Source: UBA10649 sp963842725
Lineage (GTDB): Bacteria; Actinomycetota; Actinomycetes; S36-B12
NCBI GenBank assembly: GCA_963842725.1
Contig: CAWJHN010000003.1
Location: 372,001-436,000 of the forward strand
Length of the DNA stretch: 64,000 bases
Direction: 5' to 3'
Position numbers and translations under genes: made by a program. The notes below the pieces were generated by a model. The model was not told the origin of the DNA and made no database searches. It saw only the letters and a program-made list of their open reading frames with translations. The first letter of the stretch is position 1. Each line of letters opens with the position of its first letter. Positions 7,822 to 16,459 of this stretch are shown in pieces.

Positions 7822-9629
7822 GCCCGGTCCGCACGCTGTGGACCTCGATGTCGGCCCAGCGCAGCCGGCTCGCGCTCGCCGGACTCCTCGGGGCGATCGC
7901 GTCGGGCAGCGCGGTCGCGCTGCTCGGCGTCTCGGCCTGGCTGATCGCCACCGCCTCGACGCAGCCGCCGGTGCTCACGCTCACTGTTGCCGCGGTGATG
8001 GTGCGGGCGCTGGCCTTGAGCCGGGCCGTGTTCCGGTACGTCGAGCGCCTGGTCGGGCACGATGCCGCCTTCCGTGGGCTGACCGAGCTGCGCGTGGCCG
8101 TATACGGGCACCTCGAGCGCCTGGCCCCAACGGGCCTTGCCGCGTTCGGCCGGGGAGACCTCCTCAGCCGCCTGGTCGCCGACGTCGACGCGGCACTCGA
8201 CCTGCCGCTTCGCGTGGTGCTGCCCTGGCTGCAGGCGCTGCTGGTCACCGTGGTCACCGTGGCCTTCCTGGCCTGGCTCCTGCCGAGCGCCGGCGTGGTC
8301 ATCGGTGTGCTGTGCATCATGGCGCTCGCCGTCATCCCCTGGCTGGTGGCCCGCACGGCCCGGACCGCTGAGGACCGCATGGCACCGGCCAAGGCCGAGG
8401 TGTCCGCGGCGGTGGTGCAGGCCCTGGATGCCACGGCGGACATCACCGCGTACGGGGCGGGTGCGAGTGCCGCGCGCACCGTGCACGGCCTGGATGACGA
8501 GCTAACCCGCCTCAGCGCGCGGGAGTCCTTCGCCCTCGGGCTCGGCGGCGGCATCGGCGTGGTGGTCCAGGGGATCGCGGTCACGGCCGCCCTGGTGCTC
8601 ACCATCCCCGCGGTCGCGTCCGGTCAGCTGGCGCCTGTATGGATGGCCGTCATCGCCCTGCTCCCGCTGGCCCTCTTCGACGTCCTGGGCGGACTGCCGT
8701 CCTCCGCCCTCGCCTACCAGCGGCTGCGGGGGTCCGCAACGCGGCTGGTGGAGATGGAGTCGCTCCCGTCGCCCGTCATCGCGCCCCCCTCGCCGGTGTC
8801 CCTGCCCCGGGTCTTCGACGGGCTGGTCCTGGATCGGGTGTCGGCACGATGGGTCGCCGTCGAGCCCGGCGTCGCCGCGACCGAGGAGACCGCCGTCATC
8901 AGCGACATCGGGCTCAGCGTCGCTCCGGGCGAGCGGGTCGCGATCGTCGGACCGAGCGGCTCGGGCAAGTCGACGCTCGCCTCCGTCCTCATGGGCTTCC
9001 TGCCGTACGAGGGCTCGGTGCGGTTCTCGGGGGTCGAGGTGCGCGAGGCGGGTGGCGACGAGTTGCGGCTGCAGGTCGGGATGCTGTCGCAGCAGGCGCA
9101 CGTCTTCGACACCACCATCGCCGACAACGTCCGGATCGGCGATCCGCAGGCCACCGACGAGCAGGTCGACGAGGTGCTCGCGCAGGCACAGCTCACCGAG
9201 TGGGTGTCGCGACTGCCGAAGGGGGCCGGGACCATCGTGGGCTCGTTCGGGGTCGGCATCTCGGGCGGCGAGCGACAGCGGCTCGCGCTGGCCCGGCTGC
9301 TTCTGGCCCGCCGTCCGCTCGTCATCCTCGACGAGCCCACCGAGCACCTCGACGGCCAGACCGCCGACGCGCTCACCGAGACGATGACGACAGCGCTGGC
9401 CGACTCCACGATCGTGCTCATCACGCACCGACTGTCCGGACTCGAGGCGTTCGATCGGATCGTCGAACTGCAGGACGGGCGCATCACGGCGCAGGGCAGC
9501 CATGGTGAACTGCTCGAGCGGGCCGGCTGGTATGCCGACCAGTGGCGCGTCGAGGTCGACCAGCACGACATGGCGCTGCTGCTGCCGAGACTGCCCATAG
9601 GCCGAGGCGTCCCCGGACCCGTAAGGTGA
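7815..9629 (+). CDS. cydC: CydC half-transporter of the cysteine/glutathione exporter
   Basis: The 604-residue ABC exporter half has six membrane segments in the first 300 residues. Its ATPase domain carries Walker A GPSGSGKST, signature ISGGERQRLALARLL and Walker B VILDEPTEHLD, followed by the ITHR switch. It is expected to dimerise with CydD in the inner membrane and export glutathione, cysteine or mycothiol-related thiols for bd oxidase maturation. The ATG at 7815 lies inside the end of cydD. A TAAGGT -10-like hexamer covers its last codons and may be a promoter for the kinase gene that follows. Confidence 0.93.
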   Translation: MVSPVRTLWTSMSAQRSRLALAGLLGAIASGSAVALLGVSAWLIATASTQPPVLTLTVAAVMVRALALSRAVFRYVERLVGHDAAFRGLTELRVAVYGHLERLAPTGLAAFGRGDLLSRLVADVDAALDLPLRVVLPWLQALLVTVVTVAFLAWLLPSAGVVIGVLCIMALAVIPWLVARTARTAEDRMAPAKAEVSAAVVQALDATADITAYGAGASAARTVHGLDDELTRLSARESFALGLGGGIGVVVQGIAVTAALVLTIPAVASGQLAPVWMAVIALLPLALFDVLGGLPSSALAYQRLRGSATRLVEMESLPSPVIAPPSPVSLPRVFDGLVLDRVSARWVAVEPGVAATEETAVISDIGLSVAPGERVAIVGPSGSGKSTLASVLMGFLPYEGSVRFSGVEVREAGGDELRLQVGMLSQQAHVFDTTIADNVRIGDPQATDEQVDEVLAQAQLTEWVSRLPKGAGTIVGSFGVGISGGERQRLALARLLLARRPLVILDEPTEHLDGQTADALTETMTTALADSTIVLITHRLSGLEAFDRIVELQDGRITAQGSHGELLERAGWYADQWRVEVDQHDMALLLPRLPIGRGVPGPVR

Positions 9630-9634
9630 CCGCC

Positions 9635-9661
9635 ATGGATGCTCCCGGCGTGCCCGCATGA
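9635..9661 (+). CDS. Possible leaderless eight-codon leader peptide before the DevS-like kinase
   Basis: ATG at 9635 opens a reading frame MDAPGVPA whose TGA overlaps the kinase ATG (ATGA at 9658-9661). A TANNNT -10 (TAAGGT, 9622-9627) ends seven bases upstream of the ATG, the spacing of leaderless starts. The kinase ATG itself has no good ribosome site, so reinitiation after this mini-ORF would explain its translation. This is an inference from layout only. Confidence 0.3.
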   Translation: MDAPGVPA

Positions 9662-11313
9662 GGGAGGAGCGCGACCGCGGCCTCTTCTCGGCGGTCGTCT
9701 CGGTGGCCGCCGGGCTCGAGCTGGGGGCCACGCTCCGGCGCATCGTCCAGGCGGCCTGCGAGCTCGTCGACGCCACGTACGGGGCCCTCGGCGTGCTGGA
9801 TGAGGACGGCCGGCTCGGTGAGTTCGTCCATGTCGGTATCGACAAGGCGGCCGCGGCCCGGATCGACCATCCGCCGGTGGGCCGCGGGATCCTGGGCCTG
9901 CTCATCGACCACCCCGTCCCCATCCGCCTCGACGACATGACGTCGCACCCCTCGTCGTCGGGGTTCCCCGCGGGCCATCCGGCGATGACCTCGTTCCTGG
10001 GCGTCCCGGTCCGCGTCCGCGGCGAGGTGTTCGGCAACCTCTACCTGACCGAGAAGCGCAGCGGCACCGGCTTCACGTCGGAGGACGAGCGCACCGTGAT
10101 GGCCCTGGCCGCCGCGGCGGCCGTCGCGATCGAGAACGCCCGGCTGTACGAGCGGTCACGGCAGCGCGAGCAGTGGCAGCAGGCCGTCACCGACATCGCC
10201 AACGCCGTCCTGGAGGACAGCGAGGCGGACGAGGTCCTGGCGATGGTGGCCAACCGGGCGCGCGAGCTCACCGGCGCCGACGTCGCGATCATCGCCCTGC
10301 CGGACGACGAGGCCTGCCTCAACGTCGAGATCGTCGACGGTCGCGACGACGCCAAGACCGTTGCGGCACGCGACATGCTCGACGTGATCTCGAGCTGGGA
10401 GGGCCAGCGGGTCCCGTCCCACTCCATCGCGCACCTGTCCTTCCACGACGGCGTGAGCCGGATCGAGCGCGACAGCGGGCGCGTCCTCGCCCTGACCGAG
10501 ACGCCCGAGGACTACGGTCCGGCGGTGATCATCCCGCTGGTCACGACCGATCACGTGCTCGGCGTGCTCATCCTGCTGTGGAGCGACGTGCATGATCGGG
10601 TCCCGCGCGACGCCCTCGAGCTCACCGGCTCGTTCGCCTCCCAGGCGGCCGTGACCCTCGTCCTGGCCCGGGCCCGGCGCGAGCACGAGCGGCTGGCCGT
10701 CTACGAGGACCGCGACCGGATCGCCCGCGACCTGCACGACCTGGTCATCCAGCGCCTGTTCGCCACGGGGATGATGCTGCAGGGCACGACGCGCATCGAG
10801 GACGTGCCCGAGGCAGCCGCGGTCCGCGTGGCGCGGGCGGTCGACGAGCTGGACGAGACGATCAAGGAGATCCGGCAGACCATCTTCGCCCTGCACGAGC
10901 CGGTCGATGGGCCGACGTCCAGCGCGCGTGGCCGGGTGCTGCGCGAGACGTCGCAGTCCGCGGCGCTGCTGGGGTTCGAGCCGGCGGTCCGCTTCGCCGG
11001 ACCCGTCGACTCGATGCTGACCGTGGAGGCGACCGACCACCTGGTGGCGGCGCTGCGCGAGGCGCTGACCAATGCCGCGAAGCACGCGCACGCCAAACGG
11101 GTCGACGTCATCGTGCAGATCGACAAGGGCGACGTGCTGCTCGTGGTGACCGACGACGGGATCGGCGTCAGTGCGGAGGGCCCGGGGCGTCGCTCAGGCG
11201 TGGCGAACATCGCCTCGCGGGCTCAGGAGCTGGGCGGCAGCTGCCGGCTGGAGCGCGTCAGGGACGACGGGGGCACCCGGCTGTCCTGGCGGGTGCCGAT
11301 CGACTCCGACTGA
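9658..11313 (+). CDS. devS: DevS/DosT-like two-GAF sensor histidine kinase
   Basis: The 551-residue soluble kinase has GAF domain A (about 20-165), GAF B (about 180-335), a HisKA_3 dimerisation domain with the phospho-acceptor His360 in ARDLHDLVIQRLFATGM, and an HATPase domain with the N-box ALREALTNAAKHA. GAF A contains SGFPAGHPAM, where His107 sits at the place of the heme-ligand histidine of mycobacterial DosS, followed by FLGVPVRVRGEVFGNLYLT. I therefore infer a heme-based oxygen, NO or CO sensor. It follows cydC by 28 bases and faces its likely partner regulator tail to tail, unlike the mycobacterial devR-devS operon. Confidence 0.88.
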   Translation: MREERDRGLFSAVVSVAAGLELGATLRRIVQAACELVDATYGALGVLDEDGRLGEFVHVGIDKAAAARIDHPPVGRGILGLLIDHPVPIRLDDMTSHPSSSGFPAGHPAMTSFLGVPVRVRGEVFGNLYLTEKRSGTGFTSEDERTVMALAAAAAVAIENARLYERSRQREQWQQAVTDIANAVLEDSEADEVLAMVANRARELTGADVAIIALPDDEACLNVEIVDGRDDAKTVAARDMLDVISSWEGQRVPSHSIAHLSFHDGVSRIERDSGRVLALTETPEDYGPAVIIPLVTTDHVLGVLILLWSDVHDRVPRDALELTGSFASQAAVTLVLARARREHERLAVYEDRDRIARDLHDLVIQRLFATGMMLQGTTRIEDVPEAAAVRVARAVDELDETIKEIRQTIFALHEPVDGPTSSARGRVLRETSQSAALLGFEPAVRFAGPVDSMLTVEATDHLVAALREALTNAAKHAHAKRVDVIVQIDKGDVLLVVTDDGIGVSAEGPGRRSGVANIASRAQELGGSCRLERVRDDGGTRLSWRVPIDSD

Positions 11314-11319
11314 CGGGCG

Positions 11320-11991
11320 TCAGCGGTTGTCGTGCTCAGCGCCCATGCGGGCCACGTAGGCGGCGGCCTGGGTGCGGCGTTCCATGCCCAGCTTGGCCAG
11401 CAGGCTCGAGACGTAGTTCTTCACGGTCTTCTCGGCGAGGTGCATCTGCTCGCCGATCTGCCGGTTGGTCATGCCCTCGCCGATGAGGTCGAGGATGCGC
11501 TTCTCCTGGTCGGACAGCGCGTCGAGCCGGCTGTCGTGCCGCTCGCCGTTGCGCAGGCGCTCGAGGACGCGCTGCGTGGCCATCGGGTCGAGCAGCGACT
11601 TGCCCGAGGCGACCTGGCGGATGGCGTCGAGCAGGTCGTTGCCGCGGATCTCCTTCAGGACGTAGCCGGAGGCCCCGGCCATGATCGCGTCGAACAGCGC
11701 CTCGTCGTCGGCGTACGAGGTCAGCATCAGGCAGTGCACGTCCGGCATGGTCGAGCGGACCTCGCGGCACACCTCCACGCCGCTGCCGTCCGGCAGCCGC
11801 ACGTCGAGGACCGCGACGTCGGGGCGGGCGGCCGGGATCCGGTGCAGGGCGTCGGCGGTGGAGCCCGCCTCGCCCACCACGTCCATGTCGCGCTCCAGGC
11901 TGATGAGGTCCGCCAGCCCGCGGCGGACGATCTCATGGTCGTCCATCAGGAAGACGCGAATGACGGTGGGTGACTCCGGGGTGCCTGTCAT
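11320..11991 (-). CDS. devR: DevR/DosR-like NarL-family response regulator
   Basis: The 223-residue regulator has a receiver domain with acidic pair DDHE, phospho-acceptor Asp63 in VLDVRLPDGSG and Lys of VLKEIRG. A LuxR-type helix-turn-helix follows (about 155-215), with GMTNRQIGEQMHLAEKTVKN, which closely resembles mycobacterial DevR. It is the expected partner of the convergent two-GAF kinase six bases away, and the expected binder of the DevR box upstream of cydA. The start is the ATG at 11991 (MTGTPESPTVIRVFLMDDHE); the frame stays open far upstream but without homology. Confidence 0.9.
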   Translation of the reverse strand: MTGTPESPTVIRVFLMDDHEIVRRGLADLISLERDMDVVGEAGSTADALHRIPAARPDVAVLDVRLPDGSGVEVCREVRSTMPDVHCLMLTSYADDEALFDAIMAGASGYVLKEIRGNDLLDAIRQVASGKSLLDPMATQRVLERLRNGERHDSRLDALSDQEKRILDLIGEGMTNRQIGEQMHLAEKTVKNYVSSLLAKLGMERRTQAAAYVARMGAEHDNR

Positions 11992-12087
11992 GGCGTCATT
12001 GTGCACCACGGCACCAAAACGGGCACGCACGCGCCAAATGGCAGACACGGAAAGCGGTCGGATGCAGGATGGGGTACCGGAGGCGAG

Positions 12088-13191
12088 ATGACGGACGGGA
12101 TTCGGCCGGGCTCGGCCGTGCAGTTGCTCACCCCGGAGGGGGAGCGGGTCCACCACGCCGACTTCGACATCTCCCTCACGGATGTCGAACTGCGGGGCCT
12201 GTATCGCGACATGGTGCTGGTGCGGCGACTCGATACCGAGGCGACCGCCCTGCAGAGGCAGGGCGAGCTCGGGCTGTGGGCGTCCAGCCTCGGCCAGGAG
12301 GCGGCCCAGGTCGGGTCCGCCCACGCGCTTCGGCCGACCGACTACGCGTTCCCGACGTACCGCGATCACGGGGTCACCTGGAACCGCGGCGTGCCACCCC
12401 TCGACATCCTGGCCATGTTCCGCGGGGTGACCAACGGCGGCTGGGATCCCGAGCGATTCCGCTGCGCCCTCTACACGATCGTGATCGGCAACCAGGTCCT
12501 GCACGCCGTGGGGTACGGCATGGGGATCCAGCTCGATGGTTCGCACGACGTGGTCGTGGGCTACTTCGGGGACGGGGCGACCGCGGAGGGCGACGTCAAC
12601 GAGGGCTTCGTGTTCGCGGCCGCCTTCAATGTGCCCGTCGTCTTCTTCTGCCAGAACAACCAGTGGGCCATCTCGCAGCCGCAGCAGCGCCAGAGTCCGG
12701 TGCCCGTGTTCGAGCGCGCCGCAGGCTTCGGCTTCCCGGGCATCCAGGTCGACGGCAACGACATCCTGGCCGTGATGGCGGTGACCCGGGATGCGCTCGA
12801 GCGGGCCAGGAACGGCGGGGGACCGACGCTGATCGAGGCGTTCACCTACCGCATGGCCGCACACACGACGTCGGACGATCCGACCCGCTACCGGCACGCG
12901 CACGACCTCGAGGTGTGGCGGCTGCGCGATCCGATCGAGCGGCTGAAGGTGTTCCTGGCGCGGCAGGGCATCGCCGACCGGCACTTCTTCGACCACATCG
13001 AGGACGAGGCGGCCGGGCTCGCGAACATGGTGCGCGACGGGGTCCGTTCGATGCCGGAGCCGCCGGCGACCGCCATGTTCGACCATGTCTACGCGGAGCC
13101 GCACGCCCTGATCGACGAGCAGCGGCAGCGCCTGGTCGACTACGAGGCGTCCTTCGACGACCAGCACGCCGCGATCGCGGAGCCGTCATGA
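12088..13191 (+). CDS. pdhA: 2-oxoacid dehydrogenase E1 component, alpha subunit
   Basis: This ThDP-dependent subunit decarboxylates pyruvate or a branched-chain 2-oxoacid and, with the beta subunit, acylates the lipoyl arm of E2. The 367-residue protein shows the thiamine diphosphate motif starting GDGATAEGDVNEG and ending CQNN, and the phosphorylation-loop-like segment YRMAAHTTSDDPTRYR. The ATG at 12088 follows a GGAGGCGA ribosome site; an upstream in-frame ATG at 12001 adds an unlikely Gly/His-rich extension. The stop overlaps the beta-subunit start by four bases. Pyruvate versus branched-chain substrate cannot be settled from sequence alone. Confidence 0.92.
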   Translation: MTDGIRPGSAVQLLTPEGERVHHADFDISLTDVELRGLYRDMVLVRRLDTEATALQRQGELGLWASSLGQEAAQVGSAHALRPTDYAFPTYRDHGVTWNRGVPPLDILAMFRGVTNGGWDPERFRCALYTIVIGNQVLHAVGYGMGIQLDGSHDVVVGYFGDGATAEGDVNEGFVFAAAFNVPVVFFCQNNQWAISQPQQRQSPVPVFERAAGFGFPGIQVDGNDILAVMAVTRDALERARNGGGPTLIEAFTYRMAAHTTSDDPTRYRHAHDLEVWRLRDPIERLKVFLARQGIADRHFFDHIEDEAAGLANMVRDGVRSMPEPPATAMFDHVYAEPHALIDEQRQRLVDYEASFDDQHAAIAEPS

Positions 13192-14174
13192 CGACGATGA
13201 CGATGGCGCGTGCGCTCAACGAGGGGCTGCGGCGCGCCATGACGCGCGACCCGAAGGTGGTGCTGTTCGGCGAGGACATCGGCCGGCTCGGCGGTGTCTT
13301 CCGGATCACGGACGGGCTGCAGAGGGACTTCGGGGAGTCCCGGGTCATGGACGCGCCCCTCGCCGAGAGCGGCATCGTGGGCACCGCCGTGGGCCTGGCG
13401 ATGCGCGGCTACCGACCCGTCGTGGAGATCCAGTTCGACGGCTTCGTGTACCCGGCCTTCGACCAGATCGTCTCGCAGGTCGCCAAGATGCACCGCCGCT
13501 CCGAGGGTGCCGTGCCCATGCCCATGGTGATCCGCATCCCGTACGGTGGCGGGATCGGTGCGGTCGAGCACCACAGCGAGTCCCCCGAGGCGTACTTCGC
13601 GCACACCGCTGGGCTGCGCGTGCTCTCGCCGTCCGACGCGAGCGCTGCGTTCGTCACCATCCAGCAGGCCATCGCGTGCGACGACCCGGTCGTGTACTTC
13701 GAGCCGAAGCGTCGGTACTGGGACCGAGCGGAGGTCGATGACTCCGTCGACGCGTCGGATCCGAGCCAGGTGCCGAGCGCGTGGCAGTCACGGATCGTGC
13801 GCACCGGGTCCGACGTCACGATCGCCTGCTACGGCCCGATGGTTCGCACCTGTCTCGAGGCGGCCGCCGCCTCGGACGACACGTCCATCGAGGTGATCGA
13901 CCTGCAGGCCCTCTCGCCGCTGGACCTCGACACCGTCGCCCACTCCGTCGAGCGGACCGGTCGGCTGGTCGTCGTGCACGAGGCGTCCGCCAACGTCGGG
14001 CTCGGAGCCGAGGTGGCGGCCCGGATCGGCGAGCGCTGCTTCTACTCGCTGGAGGCGCCGGTCCTCCGGGTCACCGGCTACGACGTGCCGTACCCGCCCA
14101 GTCGGCTGGAGGAGCACTTCCTGCCCGACCTCGACCGCGTACTGGACGCGGTCGACCGATCCATGGCCTACTGA
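13188..14174 (+). CDS. pdhB: 2-oxoacid dehydrogenase E1 component, beta subunit
   Basis: The 328-residue transketolase-like subunit has KVVLFGEDIGRLGGVFRIT and RVMDAPLAESGIVGTAVGLA, with the catalytic Glu region typical of E1-beta, and a C-terminal transketolase domain ending YDVPYPPSRLEEHFLPD. It forms the alpha2-beta2 E1 heterotetramer with the upstream gene, whose stop it overlaps in ATGA. E2 follows after 43 bases. Confidence 0.92.
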   Translation: MTTMTMARALNEGLRRAMTRDPKVVLFGEDIGRLGGVFRITDGLQRDFGESRVMDAPLAESGIVGTAVGLAMRGYRPVVEIQFDGFVYPAFDQIVSQVAKMHRRSEGAVPMPMVIRIPYGGGIGAVEHHSESPEAYFAHTAGLRVLSPSDASAAFVTIQQAIACDDPVVYFEPKRRYWDRAEVDDSVDASDPSQVPSAWQSRIVRTGSDVTIACYGPMVRTCLEAAAASDDTSIEVIDLQALSPLDLDTVAHSVERTGRLVVVHEASANVGLGAEVAARIGERCFYSLEAPVLRVTGYDVPYPPSRLEEHFLPDLDRVLDAVDRSMAY

Positions 14175-14217
14175 TGGAGCCCGTCCGGGCCGTGCGCGCA
14201 CAGAGGAGGTCGACGCC

Positions 14218-15537
14218 GTGACCGAGGAGTCCCTGGTGTTCGCGCTCCCCGACGTCGGCGAGGGCCTGACCGAGGCCGAGATCCTCCGGTGGCATGTGCG
14301 ACCGGGCGACACGGTCACCATCAACCAGATCATCGTCGAGATCGAGACGGCCAAGGCGTCCGTCGAGCTGCCCTCCCCGTTCGCCGGGACTGTGCTCGAA
14401 CTGCACGCCGAGGAGGGCGCCGTCGTCCTCGTGGGCGCGCCGATCATCACGATCGCCTCACGGGTGGCCCAGACGCCGGACGCGGCGACGCGGCAGGCGG
14501 TGCTCGTGGGGTACGGCGTGCGCGAGGCGTCGCCGACCAGCCGCCGGTCGCGCCGGCCCGCTGGAACACCTGCGGTCACGGCACCGGCTGCGGAGCCCGA
14601 CCGAGTGGTCGAGCCGGCCGCCGCTCCGCCACCTCCGGTCACACCGGTCCCGGCCGCGTCGTCGGGGCCGGTGCGGACGAAGCCGCTGGTGCGCAAGCTC
14701 GCCCGCGAGCGCGGGGTGGACCTGTCGACCGTGGCGCCCTCGGGGGCCGGCGGGCAGGTGACGCGTGACGACGTCCTGCGGGCGGCCGGCGGCGAGGTCC
14801 GCTACCCGAGCGTGAGCCAGGACGTGGCCGGCGACCGGGTCCCGGTCCGCGGTGTTCAGCGGGCCATGGCCGAGGCGATGGTCCACTCTGCGTTCAGCGC
14901 CCCCCACGTCACCGAGTGGATCGACGTCGACATGACGCGGTCGATGGAGATCATCCAGCGGCTGCGCGAGCGACCGGGCAACTCCGACGTGCGCATCACG
15001 CCGATGGTGCTGGTGGCGGCCGGGCTCGTGCGGGCCGCCCAGCGGTTCCCCCGAATCAACTCCACGTGGATCGACACGGCGACCGGGGCCGACGTCCTCA
15101 TCCACCGCGACGTGCACCTCGGCATCGCCGCCGACACCCCGCGCGGACTGGTGGTGCCGACCGTCAAGAGCGCGTCGGGCCTGGGACTGGTCGACTTGGC
15201 GCGCAGCATCCAGCAGGTCATCGACACCGCCCGCGCCGGTCGCAGCACGCCCGCCGACCTGACCGGCGGCACGATCACCCTGACCAACGTGGGCGTGTTC
15301 GGGGTCGACGGCGGCACACCGATCCTGCCGCCGGGGCAGTCCGCGATCCTGGCGATGGGACGCGTCCTGGACCGGGCGTGGGTCGTCGACGGCCAGATCG
15401 TGCCGCGCCCGGTCATGACCCTCACGCTGTCGTTCGACCACCGCGTCATCGACGGTGCGCTGGGCTCGCGGGCGCTCCAGTCGGTCGCGATGTACCTGTC
15501 CGATCCGGCGCTGGCCCGCATGCTCGACGAGTCATAG
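14218..15537 (+). CDS. Dihydrolipoamide acyltransferase (E2) of a 2-oxoacid dehydrogenase complex
   Basis: The 439-residue E2 has one N-terminal lipoyl domain with the lipoylated Lys46 in EIETAKASVE. A Pro/Ala linker follows, then an E1/E3-binding domain (about 158-195, VRKLARERGVDLSTVAPSGA). The C-terminal acetyltransferase core has the catalytic DHRVIDG. It transfers the acyl group to CoA and scaffolds E1 and E3. The start is GTG at 14218 after a GAGGAGG ribosome site. No E3 gene follows, so a dihydrolipoamide dehydrogenase encoded elsewhere must serve the complex. With one lipoyl domain it resembles branched-chain E2s, but actinobacterial PDH E2s overlap in sequence. Confidence 0.92.
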   Translation: MTEESLVFALPDVGEGLTEAEILRWHVRPGDTVTINQIIVEIETAKASVELPSPFAGTVLELHAEEGAVVLVGAPIITIASRVAQTPDAATRQAVLVGYGVREASPTSRRSRRPAGTPAVTAPAAEPDRVVEPAAAPPPPVTPVPAASSGPVRTKPLVRKLARERGVDLSTVAPSGAGGQVTRDDVLRAAGGEVRYPSVSQDVAGDRVPVRGVQRAMAEAMVHSAFSAPHVTEWIDVDMTRSMEIIQRLRERPGNSDVRITPMVLVAAGLVRAAQRFPRINSTWIDTATGADVLIHRDVHLGIAADTPRGLVVPTVKSASGLGLVDLARSIQQVIDTARAGRSTPADLTGGTITLTNVGVFGVDGGTPILPPGQSAILAMGRVLDRAWVVDGQIVPRPVMTLTLSFDHRVIDGALGSRALQSVAMYLSDPALARMLDES

Positions 15538-15543
15538 AGAGCC

Positions 15544-15560
15544 GCGCCGAGCAGCGGCGC
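15544..15560. terminator. Short hairpin between convergent E2 and isomerase-fold genes
   Basis: GCGCCG and CGGCGC pair around an AGCAG loop in the 25-base gap between two convergent stops. There is no T run, so its role as a bidirectional terminator is tentative. Confidence 0.3.
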
Positions 15561-15562
15561 CG

Positions 15563-16402
15563 TCAGGGGGTGATGGTCATCCCGGACAGCAGCGCCGCGC
15601 CAAGGTCGCGATCGCCGCTCAGCTCGACCCGTCCCACCAGCGTCGGATCGTCGGGGGCGAGTCGCCCGCAGGACAGCTGGACGAGGGCCGCCCAGGTGGT
15701 GTTCATGGTGACGTCGGCCTGCGGCGTCTCGTCGACCCGGACACCGCGCCCGGCGTCGTCGACCTGCGCAAACACCTCGTGGTGCAGCCCCGGTCCGACG
15801 ATCACGACGTGCAGCACCTGGCCGGGGGCCGCCTTCGCCCCCCGGGCCCAGACGTAGGGGAGCGCGGCGACGATCTGCATGAACGCGATCCCAGCGCCGT
15901 TGGAGTTCCAGCCGCCGTCGCTGCCGATCGCCGCGCGGATGTCCTGCTGGTGCACCCAGGTGTCGAAGATCCGCATCCGGAGCAGCCGGTCGACCGGCAT
16001 CGGCTTGCCCAGCGGGCCGAGCGCCGTGCCGTCGGGGTCGAGGGCGTCCAGTTGCGGGCGGCGCATCGCGATGGCGGCCCGGAGCTCGTCGAGCACCTCG
16101 CCCATGGGGCGGCCGCGTCGGGCGTCGACGCCGATCTCGGTGAACCGGCCGAAGTCCCCCTCCGCGTGCGGAAGGGCGCTCCAGTCCGGCTCGTGCGTCG
16201 GACGCGGCGCGCCGCCCAGCGACGCCTCGATGTCGACGGTGTGGGCGACGACGTCGCCCACCGACCAGCCGGGGCACGGAGTGGGGGCGTCCCACTGCTC
16301 GTCCGTGAGGGGGGCGCACAGGTCGACGATCGCCTCGAGCTCCTCGTTCCAGATGTCGATGAGTTCGGCGATGGTGGGCTGGTCGGTGCTGGTCGCGTCC
16401 AT
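15563..16402 (-). CDS. Maleylpyruvate isomerase family (mycothiol-dependent, DinB fold) protein
   Basis: The 279-residue protein starts with an MDMPI-type four-helix domain. It contains TPCPGWSVGDVVAHT, whose His is a usual metal ligand, and IFDTWVHQQDIRAA, with a second His. A C-terminal SCP2-like alpha/beta domain follows (about residue 185 onward). Characterised relatives are metal- and mycothiol-dependent isomerases or transferases, but most members, including this one, have no known substrate. The ATG at 16402 leaves 57 bases to the divergent nitrilase gene, so the two share a promoter region. Confidence 0.75.
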   Translation of the reverse strand: MDATSTDQPTIAELIDIWNEELEAIVDLCAPLTDEQWDAPTPCPGWSVGDVVAHTVDIEASLGGAPRPTHEPDWSALPHAEGDFGRFTEIGVDARRGRPMGEVLDELRAAIAMRRPQLDALDPDGTALGPLGKPMPVDRLLRMRIFDTWVHQQDIRAAIGSDGGWNSNGAGIAFMQIVAALPYVWARGAKAAPGQVLHVVIVGPGLHHEVFAQVDDAGRGVRVDETPQADVTMNTTWAALVQLSCGRLAPDDPTLVGRVELSGDRDLGAALLSGMTITP

Positions 16403-16447
16403 AGCGGTGGACTGTACGGGGGCCGGACGGGCGTGTCGACGGATGCG

Positions 16448-16453
16448 TAGAGT
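16448..16453 (+). promoter_or_regulatory. -10 element of the nitrilase-family gene (leaderless)
   Basis: TAGAGT fits the actinobacterial TANNNT -10. Its last T is separated by exactly six bases from the ATG at 16460, so transcription probably starts at the A of the start codon. No ribosome site is present. Confidence 0.6.
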
Positions 16454-16459
16454 CGGGCC

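Noticed and set aside
11320..13167. The DevR-like frame extended to 615 codons
   Set aside because: Homology starts only at the ATG at 11991. The upstream part is antisense to E1alpha and is unrelated low-complexity sequence.
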